Assembly: GCF_000817735.3 (NCBI RefSeq)
Contig: NZ_JTJC03000002.1
Coordinates: 62,001-126,000, forward strand
Length of the DNA: 64,000 nucleotides
Reading direction: 5' to 3'
DNA from: Scytonema millei VB511283
GTDB taxonomy: Bacteria; Cyanobacteriota; Cyanobacteriia; Cyanobacteriales; Chroococcidiopsidaceae
The position numbers were made by a program, and so were the translations under genes. Numbering within the stretch: position 1 is the first letter of the stretch; each line of letters opens with the position of its first letter. Positions 9,765 through 18,785 of this stretch are shown here, in pieces. The notes beneath the pieces are model-generated. The model had not been told where the DNA came from, searched no databases, and saw only the letters and a list, made by a program, of their open reading frames with translations.

Positions 9765-10853
9765 ATGTTTGAAAAATCTAATCGAACTCCAATCAAGAAA
9801 AACAAAGATGTCGTCCTGTTAATTAAAGGATTAATTATTGGCAAAGTTCTGACCTTGCTGGTTATTGGTGGTTTGTTGTGGTGGCTAAAACCTCAATTGT
9901 GGAGCAGCGCTACTGCTACAAATCAAACTTCAGAAAATCCAGTAGCAACACCAAACGGTTCTACCTACGATCGCATGACAGGTATACCATCGGGTACGTT
10001 TAACTATGGTGGTAGTGCTGCATGGATACCAATCCGTCAAGTGGTTGACGCTCAGATTCAGCAAGCACGTCCAGAACTTCAATTGCGCTATATCCAGCCG
10101 CCTAATGGTAATTTGAGTTCTAGTGTGGGAATACAGATGCTGCTCGACGGGAAGTTAGATTTTGCCCACTCCTCTCGTCCGCTAACAGCAGCAGAAAAAG
10201 CACTGGCACAAAAGCAAGGATTGACACTGGCAGAAATGCCAATTGCGGTAGATGGAATCGCCGCCGTCGTTCATCCCTCTTTGCAAATCTCTGGTTTAAC
10301 CGTAGAACAGTTGCAGCAAATTTATCAAGGCAAAATTACCAACTGGAGTCAGTTAGGTGGGGAAAACTTGCCAATTGTTCCATACACTCGTCATCCTCAA
10401 GATGGCAGTCCCGCCGCGATCTTTTCTACATCAGAACAAACTTTTGGGACGAACGTACGTTCTGTCAAATCTACAACAGCTGCCTTGCGTCTAGTTAACC
10501 AGACTCCAGGTGCAATCTATTATGCTTCTGCCCGTGCGGTCGTGCATCAATGCGGAGTCAAACCACTTCCCTTGGGCGAGAATAGCGATCGCTTCGTTCC
10601 TCCCTATCGCGAACCGCTATCCCAGCCTTGCCCTAATCAGCGCCATCAACCAAACTTAGCAGCTTTTGCCGATGGCAGCTATCCTTTAACTCGTAATTTA
10701 TACGCGATCGTCAAGCAAGATGGAGGTAAAGCACAACAAGCAGGAGAAGCTTACACCAGACTCCTACTTTCCGACCAAGGACAACAAGCCCTCAGACAAG
10801 CTGGTTTCGTGCAAGCAGCAGCTGCCACCGCACAAAACAAACCAGCTAACTAA
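9765..10853 (+). CDS. Membrane-anchored PstS-like substrate-binding protein
   Basis: A PBP-like domain protein related to phosphate-binding PstS. Residues ~24-46 form one N-terminal transmembrane anchor (LIIGKVLTLLVIGGLLWWL) instead of a cleaved signal, followed by a Thr/Ser/Asn linker. The binding domain shows SGTFNYGGSAAW, HSSRPLTAAEK, the conserved hinge stretch LQQIYQGKITNWSQLGGENLPI and a C-terminal helix LSDQGQQALRQAGF. No pstCAB genes are next to it, so it may be an orphan sensor or scavenger rather than part of a Pst transporter. Its leader consists of AACTGAT heptads, and the start has no evident ribosome-binding site. Ligand unproven. Confidence 0.85.
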   Translation: MFEKSNRTPIKKNKDVVLLIKGLIIGKVLTLLVIGGLLWWLKPQLWSSATATNQTSENPVATPNGSTYDRMTGIPSGTFNYGGSAAWIPIRQVVDAQIQQARPELQLRYIQPPNGNLSSSVGIQMLLDGKLDFAHSSRPLTAAEKALAQKQGLTLAEMPIAVDGIAAVVHPSLQISGLTVEQLQQIYQGKITNWSQLGGENLPIVPYTRHPQDGSPAAIFSTSEQTFGTNVRSVKSTTAALRLVNQTPGAIYYASARAVVHQCGVKPLPLGENSDRFVPPYREPLSQPCPNQRHQPNLAAFADGSYPLTRNLYAIVKQDGGKAQQAGEAYTRLLLSDQGQQALRQAGFVQAAAATAQNKPAN

Positions 10854-10875
10854 TAAATTTTTAATTGCGAATTGG

Positions 10876-11025
10876 GTACGGGCGGGTTTTGACCCAAAAT
10901 TTGCTCGTCAGATTGCGAGTCGATCTGCTAAACCCGCCCCTACGACTTCTGATTTCCGTCCGGGCGGGTTTTGACCCGAGATTTGCTCGTCAGGTGGCGA
11001 GTTGATCTGCTAAACCCGTCCCTAC
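10876..11025. repeat. Two tandem copies of a 68-bp palindromic element
   Basis: Copy 1 is 10876-10943 and copy 2 is 10958-11025, each with GGGCGGGTTTT at the left and AAACCCG(C/T)CCCTAC at the right, and a shared interior (TTTGCTCGTCAG then CGAGT). They sit between the convergent PBP and recR genes. Related copies are at 24948, 32263, 46928 and 50513. They carry no reading frame and look like a MITE or a REP-type hairpin. Confidence 0.75.
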
Positions 11026-11045
11026 ATTTGCGAATTCCGAATTCC

Positions 11046-11624
11046 CTAATCCAGTTCTCGCCTTCCTTCCAAAGCTCTTGCTAACGTCACCTCGTCAGCG
11101 TATTCTAAATCGCCACCCACGGGTAAACCAAAGGCAATTCGCGTCACTTTGGTGAATGGTTTGAGGAGTTGACCGACATACAGCGTTGTCGTCTCTCCTT
11201 CCACGCTGGGACCAATTGCTAAAATCACTTCCTTGGGTTGTTGTTGACCCACCCGTTGTACCAGCGATTGAACTGTGAGTTGTTCGGGTCCGATCCCATC
11301 CATCGGTGAAATGACCCCCCCCAAAACGTGATACTTGCCGTGATATTCCCTAGTTTTTTCCAAAGCAATCACGTCGCGGGAGTCAGCCACAACGCAAATT
11401 GTGTTGTTATCTCGGTTAGAGTTACGACAGATCTCACAAACAGGTTCCGCTGAGAGATGAAAGCATACCTTGCACAAACCCACTTGTTTTTTTGCTTCTA
11501 ACAAAGCTTGTGCTAAGGCTTCAACTTCTGCTTCTGGACGCTTCAAAATATGTAAAGCAAGGCGCTGAGCGGTCTTGGGACCCACTCCTGGCAAGCGCTG
11601 CAACTGCTCGATCAAACGAGCCAA
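11046..11624 (-). CDS. recR: Recombination mediator RecR
   Basis: Works with RecF/RecO to load RecA at gaps. A helix-hairpin-helix ([17 protein letters not shown]), a four-Cys zinc finger (CKVCFHL and CEICRN) and the Toprim core ([14 protein letters not shown]) are all present. The TTG at 11624 gives 192 aa, but cyanobacterial RecR usually starts earlier with [12 protein letters not shown]. Here the same frame reads [12 protein letters not shown] upstream, with no ATG, GTG or TTG before the preceding stop; an AGGAG at 11651-11655 lies 5 nt before an ATC and 8 nt before an ACG. The real start may therefore be non-canonical. Confidence 0.93.
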   Translation of the reverse strand: MARLIEQLQRLPGVGPKTAQRLALHILKRPEAEVEALAQALLEAKKQVGLCKVCFHLSAEPVCEICRNSNRDNNTICVVADSRDVIALEKTREYHGKYHVLGGVISPMDGIGPEQLTVQSLVQRVGQQQPKEVILAIGPSVEGETTTLYVGQLLKPFTKVTRIAFGLPVGGDLEYADEVTLARALEGRRELD

Positions 11625-11680
11625 AGGACGTGCGTAAACCGTGATCTTATCTCCTGCGATCGCTTCTTTATTTTAACAGG

Positions 11681-11748
11681 GAGTCGGGAGTCGGGAGTCG
11701 GGACAAATAACTACCAACTACCAACTACCAACTACCAACTACCAACAA
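11681..11748. repeat. Two heptad arrays: (GGGAGTC)n then (ACCAACT)n
   Basis: A run of GGGAGTC (11681-11704) is followed by about five copies of ACCAACT (11713-11747) in the divergent spacer between recR and the aminotransferase. Confidence 0.85.
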
Positions 11749-11790
11749 GATTTAATATGTAAATGAGCTTTCAGCCCCCCAGTTAAATTT

Positions 11791-13122
11791 ATGGAATTAG
11801 CAACTACTAATCTTCCCAGCAGCGATTTAGATGCCTTTTGGATGCCGTTTACGGCTAATCGTCAGTTTAAGGCTAGTCCGCGTTTATTAGTGGCGGCTGA
11901 GGGGATGTATTACACCACAGCTGACGGACGGCGAATTATTGATGGTACGGCAGGGTTGTGGTGCGTTAATGCGGGTCACGGTCGCCGAGAAATTGCTGAT
12001 GCGGTACAAAAACAGGTGATGCAGTTGGATTTTGCCCCGACGTTTCAAATGGGACATCCAGCACCGTTTGAATTGGCGACACGGTTGGTAGAACTGTTAC
12101 CTGGAGACTTGAATCGCGTCTTTTTCACCAATTCTGGTTCGGAATCTGTCGATACAGCTTTGAAAATTGCGATCGCCTATCATCGGCTGAAGGGTCAAGG
12201 GGCGCGACAAAGACTTATCGGTAGGGAACGCGGCTATCACGGGGTAAATTTTGGCGGTACGGCGGTGGGAGGCACGGGAGCAAACCGCAAGTTATTCGGC
12301 AACATCGTAACTGGAATCGATCATTTATCCCACACCCATAATTTAGAACATAACGCCTTTACTCGCGGACAACCTCAGTGGGGAGAGCATCTAGCTAACG
12401 AGTTAGAGCGACTGGTAACGTTACACGATGCCTCAACAATTGCAGCTGTTATTGTGGAGCCAGTTGCCGGATCGACGGGGGTTTTACTGCCACCAGTCGG
12501 TTATTTACAAAAGTTACGCCAAATTTGCGACAAACACGACATTTTACTGATTTTTGACGAAGTGATTACGGGTTTTGGACGTTTGGGTAAGCCATTTGCT
12601 GCCGATTATTTTGGAGTCATACCGGACATGATTACGGTGGCGAAAGGAATTACCAACGCTACTGTGCCAATGGGAGCGGTATTCGTGCGCGAGGAAATCT
12701 ACCAAACCTTTGTCCAGGGAATAGAAAACGGGATTGAACTTTTCCACGGCTACACCTACTCCGGTCATCCCGTTGCCTGTGCTGCGTCTCTGGCTACCTT
12801 GGATATTTATCAAAAAGAAGGATTGCTGACTCGCGTATCAGAAATTGCGGATTACTGGGAAGATGCCGTTCATAGTTTGCGTGGTTTACCCCATGTCATC
12901 GATTTACGTAATTTGGGATTAGTCGGAGCGATCGAATTAGAATCAATTCCAGGTAAGCCAGGGGCGAGGGGATACGAAACTTTTGTTAAATGCTATCAGC
13001 AAGGGGCATTAGTTAGAGCTGCGGGAGATAATATTGCCCTGTCACCGCCGCTAATTATTGAAAAGCAGCACATCGATGAATTGTTTGGCGTGTTGACAGG
13101 TGTGTTGAAGCAACTGGCGTGA
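11791..13122 (+). CDS. Class III aminotransferase (omega-amino acid:pyruvate type)
   Basis: A PLP-dependent fold-type I enzyme of 443 residues that should move an amino group from an omega-amino acid or amine (β-alanine is a common substrate) to pyruvate. Diagnostic parts are FWMPFTANRQFKASPRLL at the N-terminus, NSGSESVDTALKIA for phosphate binding, YHGVNFGGTAVGG, the cofactor Asp in LLIFDEVITGFGR, and the Schiff-base lysine in MITVAKGITNATVPMGAV. The C-terminal Arg region ALVRAAGDNIALSPPL also fits. Substrate is inferred from family resemblance only. It is alone; an exact 26-bp palindrome follows 14 bp after the stop. Confidence 0.9.
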   Translation: MELATTNLPSSDLDAFWMPFTANRQFKASPRLLVAAEGMYYTTADGRRIIDGTAGLWCVNAGHGRREIADAVQKQVMQLDFAPTFQMGHPAPFELATRLVELLPGDLNRVFFTNSGSESVDTALKIAIAYHRLKGQGARQRLIGRERGYHGVNFGGTAVGGTGANRKLFGNIVTGIDHLSHTHNLEHNAFTRGQPQWGEHLANELERLVTLHDASTIAAVIVEPVAGSTGVLLPPVGYLQKLRQICDKHDILLIFDEVITGFGRLGKPFAADYFGVIPDMITVAKGITNATVPMGAVFVREEIYQTFVQGIENGIELFHGYTYSGHPVACAASLATLDIYQKEGLLTRVSEIADYWEDAVHSLRGLPHVIDLRNLGLVGAIELESIPGKPGARGYETFVKCYQQGALVRAAGDNIALSPPLIIEKQHIDELFGVLTGVLKQLA

Positions 13123-13136
13123 ATTTACATAGATTG

Positions 13137-13162
13137 TAGGGGCGCACAGCTGTGCGCCCCTA
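13137..13162. terminator. 26-bp perfect palindrome, copy 1
   Basis: TAGGGGCGCACAG and its reverse complement abut with no loop. It lies just after the aminotransferase stop. An identical 26-bp copy is at 41619-41644. As RNA it would need a 4-nt loop from the centre; a terminator role is inferred. Confidence 0.5.
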
Positions 13163-13251
13163 TAGGTTTTCGCGGATTAATCAGTTCTGTCAGGGAATAT
13201 GGTTAGATATTTTAGTGGGTTCGATGCTTAACTGTAATGCTTCATGCGACG

Positions 13252-14736
13252 CAATACTTCTCGGTTAAGGACAAAACTGGTAAATTACAGGATGTAATAA
13301 CCTTTTCATTCCCTGCCCGATGCAACTACGAGAATTCACCCTGATTAGTCCCACGATTGGAGCAGGACAAGTGTTCAAAGCGATTGAAACTGTCATTCCT
13401 ATCGAGTTAATTCATCAGACAATCGCTAAGAGTCATTGCCAAAGTCAACGACAACGGAAACTGCCTGCTCACTTGGTCGTGTGCTTAGTCATCGCCTTCA
13501 GCTTTTGGTCGAAAGCAGCGATGCGAGAGGTGCTCAAGAACTTGGTGGATGGGCTCAGTGTGCAATGGACACGCTTAGCGCAGTATTGGAAAGTGCCCAA
13601 CAGTGCCTCAATCAGTGAGGCACGAGCCAAGTTGGGATGCCAGGTGATGCGGCAGTTATTTGAGCAAGTGGTGCGACCGTTAGCCACAGCAGAAACACCT
13701 GGGGCATTTCTAGGCGGGTTGCGATTGATGGCAGTGGATGGCACATTGCTGGATATCCCAGACAGCAAAGCCAATGCACGGGTGTTTGGCTATCCCGGAA
13801 CTCGCTTTGGTCATCAGGCGGCATTTCCCAAAGTGCGACTGGTACTGTTAATTGAAGCAGGAACGCATTTGATTACTGATGCGCTTATCTGCCCGTATCG
13901 CATGGGGGAACGACGACGGGCACTGCGACTGCTGCGAGCGATTGGCACAGGAATGCTGCTGATGTGGGACCGAGGACTGCATTCGTTTGCAATGGTGCAA
14001 GCAACCGTGGCACGGGGAGGACATTACTTGGGACGAGTGCCTGCCAATGTCAAGTTTGAAGTCGAGCAAGTGCTCTCGGATGGCTCCTATCTCAGTTGGA
14101 TTTATCCAGACCGGAAATCAAAGAAAAAAGGAGCAACCCGAATGCAAGTGCGGGTGATTGAGTACACCATTGACAATGCCCAACAACCTGAACAGCAACA
14201 AAGTTACCGACTGATTACCAGCTTGCTCGACCGGCAACAGTTTCCTGCCCTGTTGTTAGCCGAGCAATATCATCAACGGTGGCAAGTGGAAACGACGATA
14301 GATGAAGTCAAAACGCATTTACTTGGACGCAAGGTGCCGATTCGTTCGCTCAAGCCCCGTGAGGTGGTGCAGGAGGTTTACGGGTTATTGCTCGGGCATT
14401 GGGCAGTGCGTTCGTTAATGGTGCAAGCGGCACAACTAGAAGGTATCTCACCGTTGTGCTTGAGCTTTACTGGCACGTTGCACGTTTTGCGTCGAGCCGT
14501 AGCTAAATTTCAAGTGGTCTCCCCTGATGAACTTCCCCTTTTTGGAGTTGGTTGATGCGCGAGATTCTCGATGCTCAAATTCCACCCCCTCAAGGCAGAG
14601 TCAATCCGAGAGTGGTCAAAAAGCCCAGGTCAAAGTTTCCTGCCAAGAAGCGACATCATCTCGAGCGGGAAACCCAACGACCGCAACTTATTTTTGCGAT
14701 TCCCAACTCTGCTTAAGGCTTAACCGAGAAGTATTG
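13252..14736 (+). mobile_element. Complete IS4-family insertion sequence
   Basis: 1485 bp bounded by perfect 18-bp inverted repeats (CAATACTTCTCGGTTAAG at 13252-13269 and its complement at 14719-14736). The 10-bp sequence TCATGCGACG flanks both sides (13242-13251 and 14737-14746), a target duplication of the length expected for IS4. One intact transposase gene fills most of the element. Perfect ends, exact duplication and an open frame point to a recent insertion. The insertion point is the first codons of the Rpn-family gene downstream. Confidence 0.93.
13320..14555 (+). CDS. IS4-family DDE transposase
   Basis: A 411-residue transposase. The first catalytic Asp is in MAVDGTLLDIPDS, the second in LLMWDRGLHSF, and the third is the Glu of the IS4 YREK signature (YHQRWQVETTIDEVK, with the Y-2-R-3-E-6-K spacing). 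Residues 50-110 match the N-terminal IS4 helical domain (RKLPAHLVVCLVIAFSFW). Nothing is truncated, so the element is probably still able to move. It starts 51 bp inside the left end and leaves ~160 bp of non-coding DNA before the right inverted repeat. Confidence 0.95.
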   Translation: MQLREFTLISPTIGAGQVFKAIETVIPIELIHQTIAKSHCQSQRQRKLPAHLVVCLVIAFSFWSKAAMREVLKNLVDGLSVQWTRLAQYWKVPNSASISEARAKLGCQVMRQLFEQVVRPLATAETPGAFLGGLRLMAVDGTLLDIPDSKANARVFGYPGTRFGHQAAFPKVRLVLLIEAGTHLITDALICPYRMGERRRALRLLRAIGTGMLLMWDRGLHSFAMVQATVARGGHYLGRVPANVKFEVEQVLSDGSYLSWIYPDRKSKKKGATRMQVRVIEYTIDNAQQPEQQQSYRLITSLLDRQQFPALLLAEQYHQRWQVETTIDEVKTHLLGRKVPIRSLKPREVVQEVYGLLLGHWAVRSLMVQAAQLEGISPLCLSFTGTLHVLRRAVAKFQVVSPDELPLFGVG

Positions 14737-14738
14737 TC

Positions 14739-15596
14739 ATGCGACGTGATTCGATTTTTTATAAACTCTTTCAACAATCTCCTACTTTATTATTTGAACT
14801 GTTGACAAATCCGCCAGCAAATGCAGAGGCATATCGGTTTGACTCAGTAGCTGTCAAAGAGCCAAAATTTGAAATTGATGGGGTGTTTTTACCACCAGAA
14901 AATCAAACTTCAGGTGTAGTGTATTTCTGTGAGGTACAGTTCCAGAAAGACGAACAGCTTTATGAAAGAGTAATTGCCGAATCTTCATTATATTTTTACC
15001 GCAACCGTGGCAGATTTAGCGATTGGCAAGCTGTAATCATTTACCCATCTCGTAGCCTTGAACAAAGCGAGATTTATCCCCATCGCTCGTTCCTTAATGG
15101 TGGGCAAGTACATCAGATATATTTGGATGAGTTGGGAGATATTCGCTCCTTACCTGTATGGGTGGCGTTGATGGTATTGACTACCTTGGAGGAAAATCGC
15201 GCCACCGAGGAAGCCAGGTATTTGCTTGCCAGGAGTCAACAACAAGCACCTCAAACCGATGATCGCGCCATAATAGATTTACTGACGACGATAATGGTGT
15301 ACAAGTTTGAAGATAAGAGCCAACGGGAGGTAGAAGAGATGCTAGGTATTACACTCCAAGAAACACGAGTTTACCGAGAAATTAGCGAAGAAGGAGAACA
15401 AAGAGGACGGAGAGCAGAAGGACAATCGCTCGTTTTGCGCCTATTAACCCGTCGGGTGGGAGAATTACCACAAGAAGTTCGTCAGCGCATCGAATCTCTT
15501 CCCCTGGAACAATTGGAGAATTTGGGGGAAGCGTTGCTTGATTTTACCAGCATGGCTGATTTGCAGGCTTGGTTAGAAGCGATCGCCAATAATTAG
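14739..15596 (+). CDS. Rpn-family PD-(D/E)XK nuclease-like protein with DUF4351
   Basis: A 285-residue member of the Rpn/DUF2887 group common in cyanobacteria. The N-terminal nuclease fold shows FYKLFQQSPTLLFEL, then Asp47 (FEIDGVFLP) and the E-x-Q pair Glu65/Gln67 (YFCEVQFQKD), matching a PD-(D/E)XK core. The C-terminal ~60 residues (LVLRLLTRRVGELP to MADLQAWLE) are a DUF4351 module. Rpn proteins promote RecA-independent recombination in E. coli; here the role is unknown. The ATG lies within the 10-bp target duplication of the upstream IS4 element, so the coding frame is intact but its native promoter and leader are now 1.5 kb away. Confidence 0.88.
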   Translation: MRRDSIFYKLFQQSPTLLFELLTNPPANAEAYRFDSVAVKEPKFEIDGVFLPPENQTSGVVYFCEVQFQKDEQLYERVIAESSLYFYRNRGRFSDWQAVIIYPSRSLEQSEIYPHRSFLNGGQVHQIYLDELGDIRSLPVWVALMVLTTLEENRATEEARYLLARSQQQAPQTDDRAIIDLLTTIMVYKFEDKSQREVEEMLGITLQETRVYREISEEGEQRGRRAEGQSLVLRLLTRRVGELPQEVRQRIESLPLEQLENLGEALLDFTSMADLQAWLEAIANN

Positions 15597-15811
15597 TAAT
15601 TTGTTGATAGTAATTGCAAATCAAATATAGAGTGGGATTTAATCCGAGCGATACTCTCCAAGGGAGTAGTTACGCGATCGCCGATACATAGTTAAGTTGT
15701 TTATGGTAGTTGGGAATTTATTAGTTTTTCTAGTCAGTTCTGTTGGGTTTCGTTTTTCTTTACCCAACCTACGCAAGATTGCGATCGCACCTATCATAAA
15801 TCGCCAGGGAA

Positions 15812-16810
15812 TCAATTCTTGTTGATGAAATACTCATAGAGGTCATCAATAAATTGATTAGCCGTAATTGGACCTGATACATCCCAACTCACTCCATAGA
15901 CTTGTTTATTCTGCACAGCTTTCAATGTTGACCAGATCGGTTCTTTCAAGAACGATAATGATTTGAGGTTTTTAGAGTCTCTTTCATAATTCGCTAAAAT
16001 AAACAAAAAATCAGCATCCCAGTCAGACAAGGTTTCAATGCTTAATGTGTTGTAACCATCATTCTTTAGATCCTTATAAGCAGGAATAAATTGTATCCCT
16101 GCATCGCTCATAACTTGACCATAAACAGTAAATTCCGGTCTATGAACAACAAATGTTCCAGAACTAGGAAGGTAAATTATAGATACTGTCTTAGTTTTCA
16201 GTTTTTTGCCTAACTTTTGCCGAAATTTTTGAATTTGCCTATTATACTCAGCTAAAATTCTCTCGACTCGATCGCTTCTATCCAGAATTTCTGCTAAGTA
16301 TGTTAGTGCTTTCTTAAATCCCCTAGTTTCAGGATCTATCATTACTGTAGGCGCAATCTTAGACAGTAGAGGATAGAAATTTTCTTGCCATTTCAGTCCT
16401 AAAATCAGATCGGGCTTCAGACTTAAAATTTTCTCCAATGAGGGGCTTGCAATATCACCCACGCTAGGAGTATCTGCAACAAATTTACGGGTATTCGGAG
16501 ATATGCAGATAAAACAAGGAGTAAAGCCAACTGGCTTGATGCCTAGCGCCAATACAGGATCGAGAAGAGTATATTCATCTAGTACAATAATTCTTCGTGG
16601 GCGAATAAGAATACAAGTTTCCCCAAGATCGTGTTGGACGATTCGACATTTAGCAGAACCTTCTAAATCTCTAGTTAAGATATCAGATTTTTGGATGACA
16701 TGTTGGTGACAAGCTATAACCAAAATAAAGGATAAAGCCATTAGTAAAAATGGCTTGATCGAACGATACATTGCGTTTCGGAGCGCACTCATTTTCTTGG
16801 TTGTCCGCAA
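15812..16810 (-). CDS. Iron-siderophore ABC transporter substrate-binding lipoprotein
   Basis: A FecB/FhuD-type periplasmic binding protein, 332 aa. A hydrophobic signal ends in the lipobox LVIAC (Cys about residue 34), so it should be lipid-anchored. The class III binding-protein fold is indicated by RRIIVLDEYTLLDPVLALGIKPVGF, LEKILSLKPDLILGLKW, YPLLSKIAPTVMID and a C-terminal SGPITANQFIDDLYEYF. The start may be the internal ATG at MSALRNAM. It lies 28 bp downstream of the broken TonB-dependent receptor on the same strand, and no permease or ATPase gene is present, so the locus is incomplete as seen here. Insertion of the IS630 element upstream probably alters its transcription. Confidence 0.88.
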   Translation of the reverse strand: MRTTKKMSALRNAMYRSIKPFLLMALSFILVIACHQHVIQKSDILTRDLEGSAKCRIVQHDLGETCILIRPRRIIVLDEYTLLDPVLALGIKPVGFTPCFICISPNTRKFVADTPSVGDIASPSLEKILSLKPDLILGLKWQENFYPLLSKIAPTVMIDPETRGFKKALTYLAEILDRSDRVERILAEYNRQIQKFRQKLGKKLKTKTVSIIYLPSSGTFVVHRPEFTVYGQVMSDAGIQFIPAYKDLKNDGYNTLSIETLSDWDADFLFILANYERDSKNLKSLSFLKEPIWSTLKAVQNKQVYGVSWDVSGPITANQFIDDLYEYFINKN

Positions 16811-16838
16811 TCAATTAATGACTACCAATGCTTATCTG

Positions 16839-18785
16839 TTAAAACTCCCAGTTGACCGAGCCTGTGATTGTAAAAGGCGCACCTCTTTGGACATAAGTTC
16901 TGCTATCTGAGAAGCTAGCATAGTCTGTATCAAATAAATTACGAATATTAATTGCTGCTCTAAATTCATCTCGACGATAGTAAAGTGCCGCATCGGTACG
17001 CAAGTAATCATCTAATGTAAAGGAGTTATCTAAATCGCCTTGTCTCTCTCCCACATAAAACAAACCCAATCCAAATCCTAAACCTTGGAGATTGCCCTGC
17101 TGGATCTCATAGGTTGTCCACAGGCTGGCTTGATTATAGGGTACATTATTGCGTCGATTGCCAACCGTAAAGGTGTTATCTTTGGTGATTTCTGCATCCG
17201 TGTAAGCGTACGAAGCGATCGCCTTCCATCCAGGTAAAATCTCACCTGTAACATCTAGTTCAATCCCTTGACTCCGTTGCTCCCCAGTTTGAATCGAAAA
17301 TGTTGGGTTAACTGGATCGGTTGTGGTCACATTGGTTTTCGTAAGGTGATAGGCGGCTAAGGTTGCTGAAAGCCTTCTATCTAGAAAGTCTGTTTTAATC
17401 CCAACTTCATACTGAGTCCCTCTAGTTGGTTTAAATGCCTGACGTGGATTGAATGCTGTGGTCTGGAGAAAAGAGCGGCTATAGCTGGCATAGAGAGAAA
17501 CTATATCGCTGGGCTGATACACTAACCCAATGCGCGGGCTGAAAGCACCATCATTTTGCTCTGGCTCGTCAGTGTCATTAATGAGATTTTCATATGCATC
17601 GGATGCCCAATCATAGCGACCGCCGAGCAGTAGCTTCAAGTTATCAGTAAAAGCAATCTGATCCTGAAGGTAGACCCCGTAAGATTGAGTCAGCCACTCG
17701 GTCTTACCATCTCGGATCAAATCGGTGGGTCTTGCAACATTGTAGTTTGGGTTAAGCAAATTTAGAGGAGGTAGCGGTGTTTGACTGGTAAAAGATTCCC
17801 CCTTTTCAAAGGCACGCTCATAATCGAAGCCCACTAAAAGTTGGTGTGAGATTGAACCTGTGTTGAACTTTCCAACTAAGTCGATCTGTCCAAAATAAAC
17901 GTCATTTGAACCGGTACGATCGAGGAATAAAAACTCTACAAAACGATCGTCCACGATCTCAATGGGAACGGCAAATCTTTGCTCTGGAACGCTAAAGTTG
18001 TTGACAGAAAAAGCGCTGCGAAGCTGCAAGTTGTCGTTAAAGTTATGCTTAAGCTCGAAGCCATACTTATGACTTTGCCTGTCGTCATAGGTCAGATCTG
18101 GATTACCCCAGACATTAACGCCTCTAGGTAGAAGACTACCATCACTGAGTGCCGCCGTGAAGAGACCACCATACAGATCTCCGGCGTATTTACTGTATTC
18201 ATAGTATAAATCTAGGCTTGTTTGATCGCCCAAATTCAAGGTCATTGAAGGTGCGATTAACGTATTGTTCTTGCCGCCACCTTCAAAATAACCATCCGAA
18301 CCATTATAAGCAGCAATGAATCGATAGAGAGCATTTCGATCGGCAGTCAGTGGACCCGATAAATCAATGCTTGGCTGATAAAATCCCCGATTACCTGCTT
18401 CAAAACCGAGCCTGTAATAAGGCTCCCGCAGAGGCTTTTTGGTGATAGTGTTGATGACTCCACCAGGTTCTAAAGCCCCAAACAAGACGGAGCTTGGTCC
18501 CTTCAGTACTTCCACTTGCTCGATCGCCACAGTAGGTTCGTCTGGAATAAGCGAATAGCTATCTCCTATTCGATAGCCATTTCGCAATTGCGATGTTGCA
18601 GTTGTTGAAAATCCTCTGAAGATTCTGAAGATTCCACCATCCCCAGCGTCAAGAACACCACTAACGGTTTCCACTGCCTCATTGATGTTTCTGACATTGC
18701 GATCGCGCAACACCTCCTGCGGTACAACTTGATAGCGGTTCTCAATTGGATGGAATATAGTAACAGCAGTGGGTGAACCATCCAA
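16839..18785 (-). pseudogene. TonB-dependent siderophore receptor, plug and barrel portion (split by IS630)
   Basis: Plug domain and 22-strand barrel of a FhuA/FpvA-type outer-membrane receptor. Genuine receptor sequence begins at about base 18732 with QVVPQEVLRDRNVRNINEA; the ~17 residues before that (MDGSPTAVTIFHPIENRY) are encoded by the end of the insertion sequence. Plug motifs LKGPSSVLFG and EPGGVINTITKKPL and the C-terminal INIRNLFDTDYASF ending in aromatic VNWEF are present, so the barrel is intact. Without the signal peptide, AMIN domain and TonB box on the other side of the insertion it should not be exported. Confidence 0.92.

Noticed and set aside
9605-9844. Minus-strand frame with [15 protein letters not shown] peptides
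   Set aside because: Pure read-through of heptad repeats; the periodic peptide is a product of the 7-bp period, not a gene.
10720-10974. 84-codon plus-strand frame at the end of the PstS-like gene
   Set aside because: Out-of-frame shadow that runs into the palindromic elements.
14527-14805. 92-codon frame bridging the IS4 right end and the Rpn gene
   Set aside because: Overlaps both real genes in another frame and crosses the IS border; no family resemblance.
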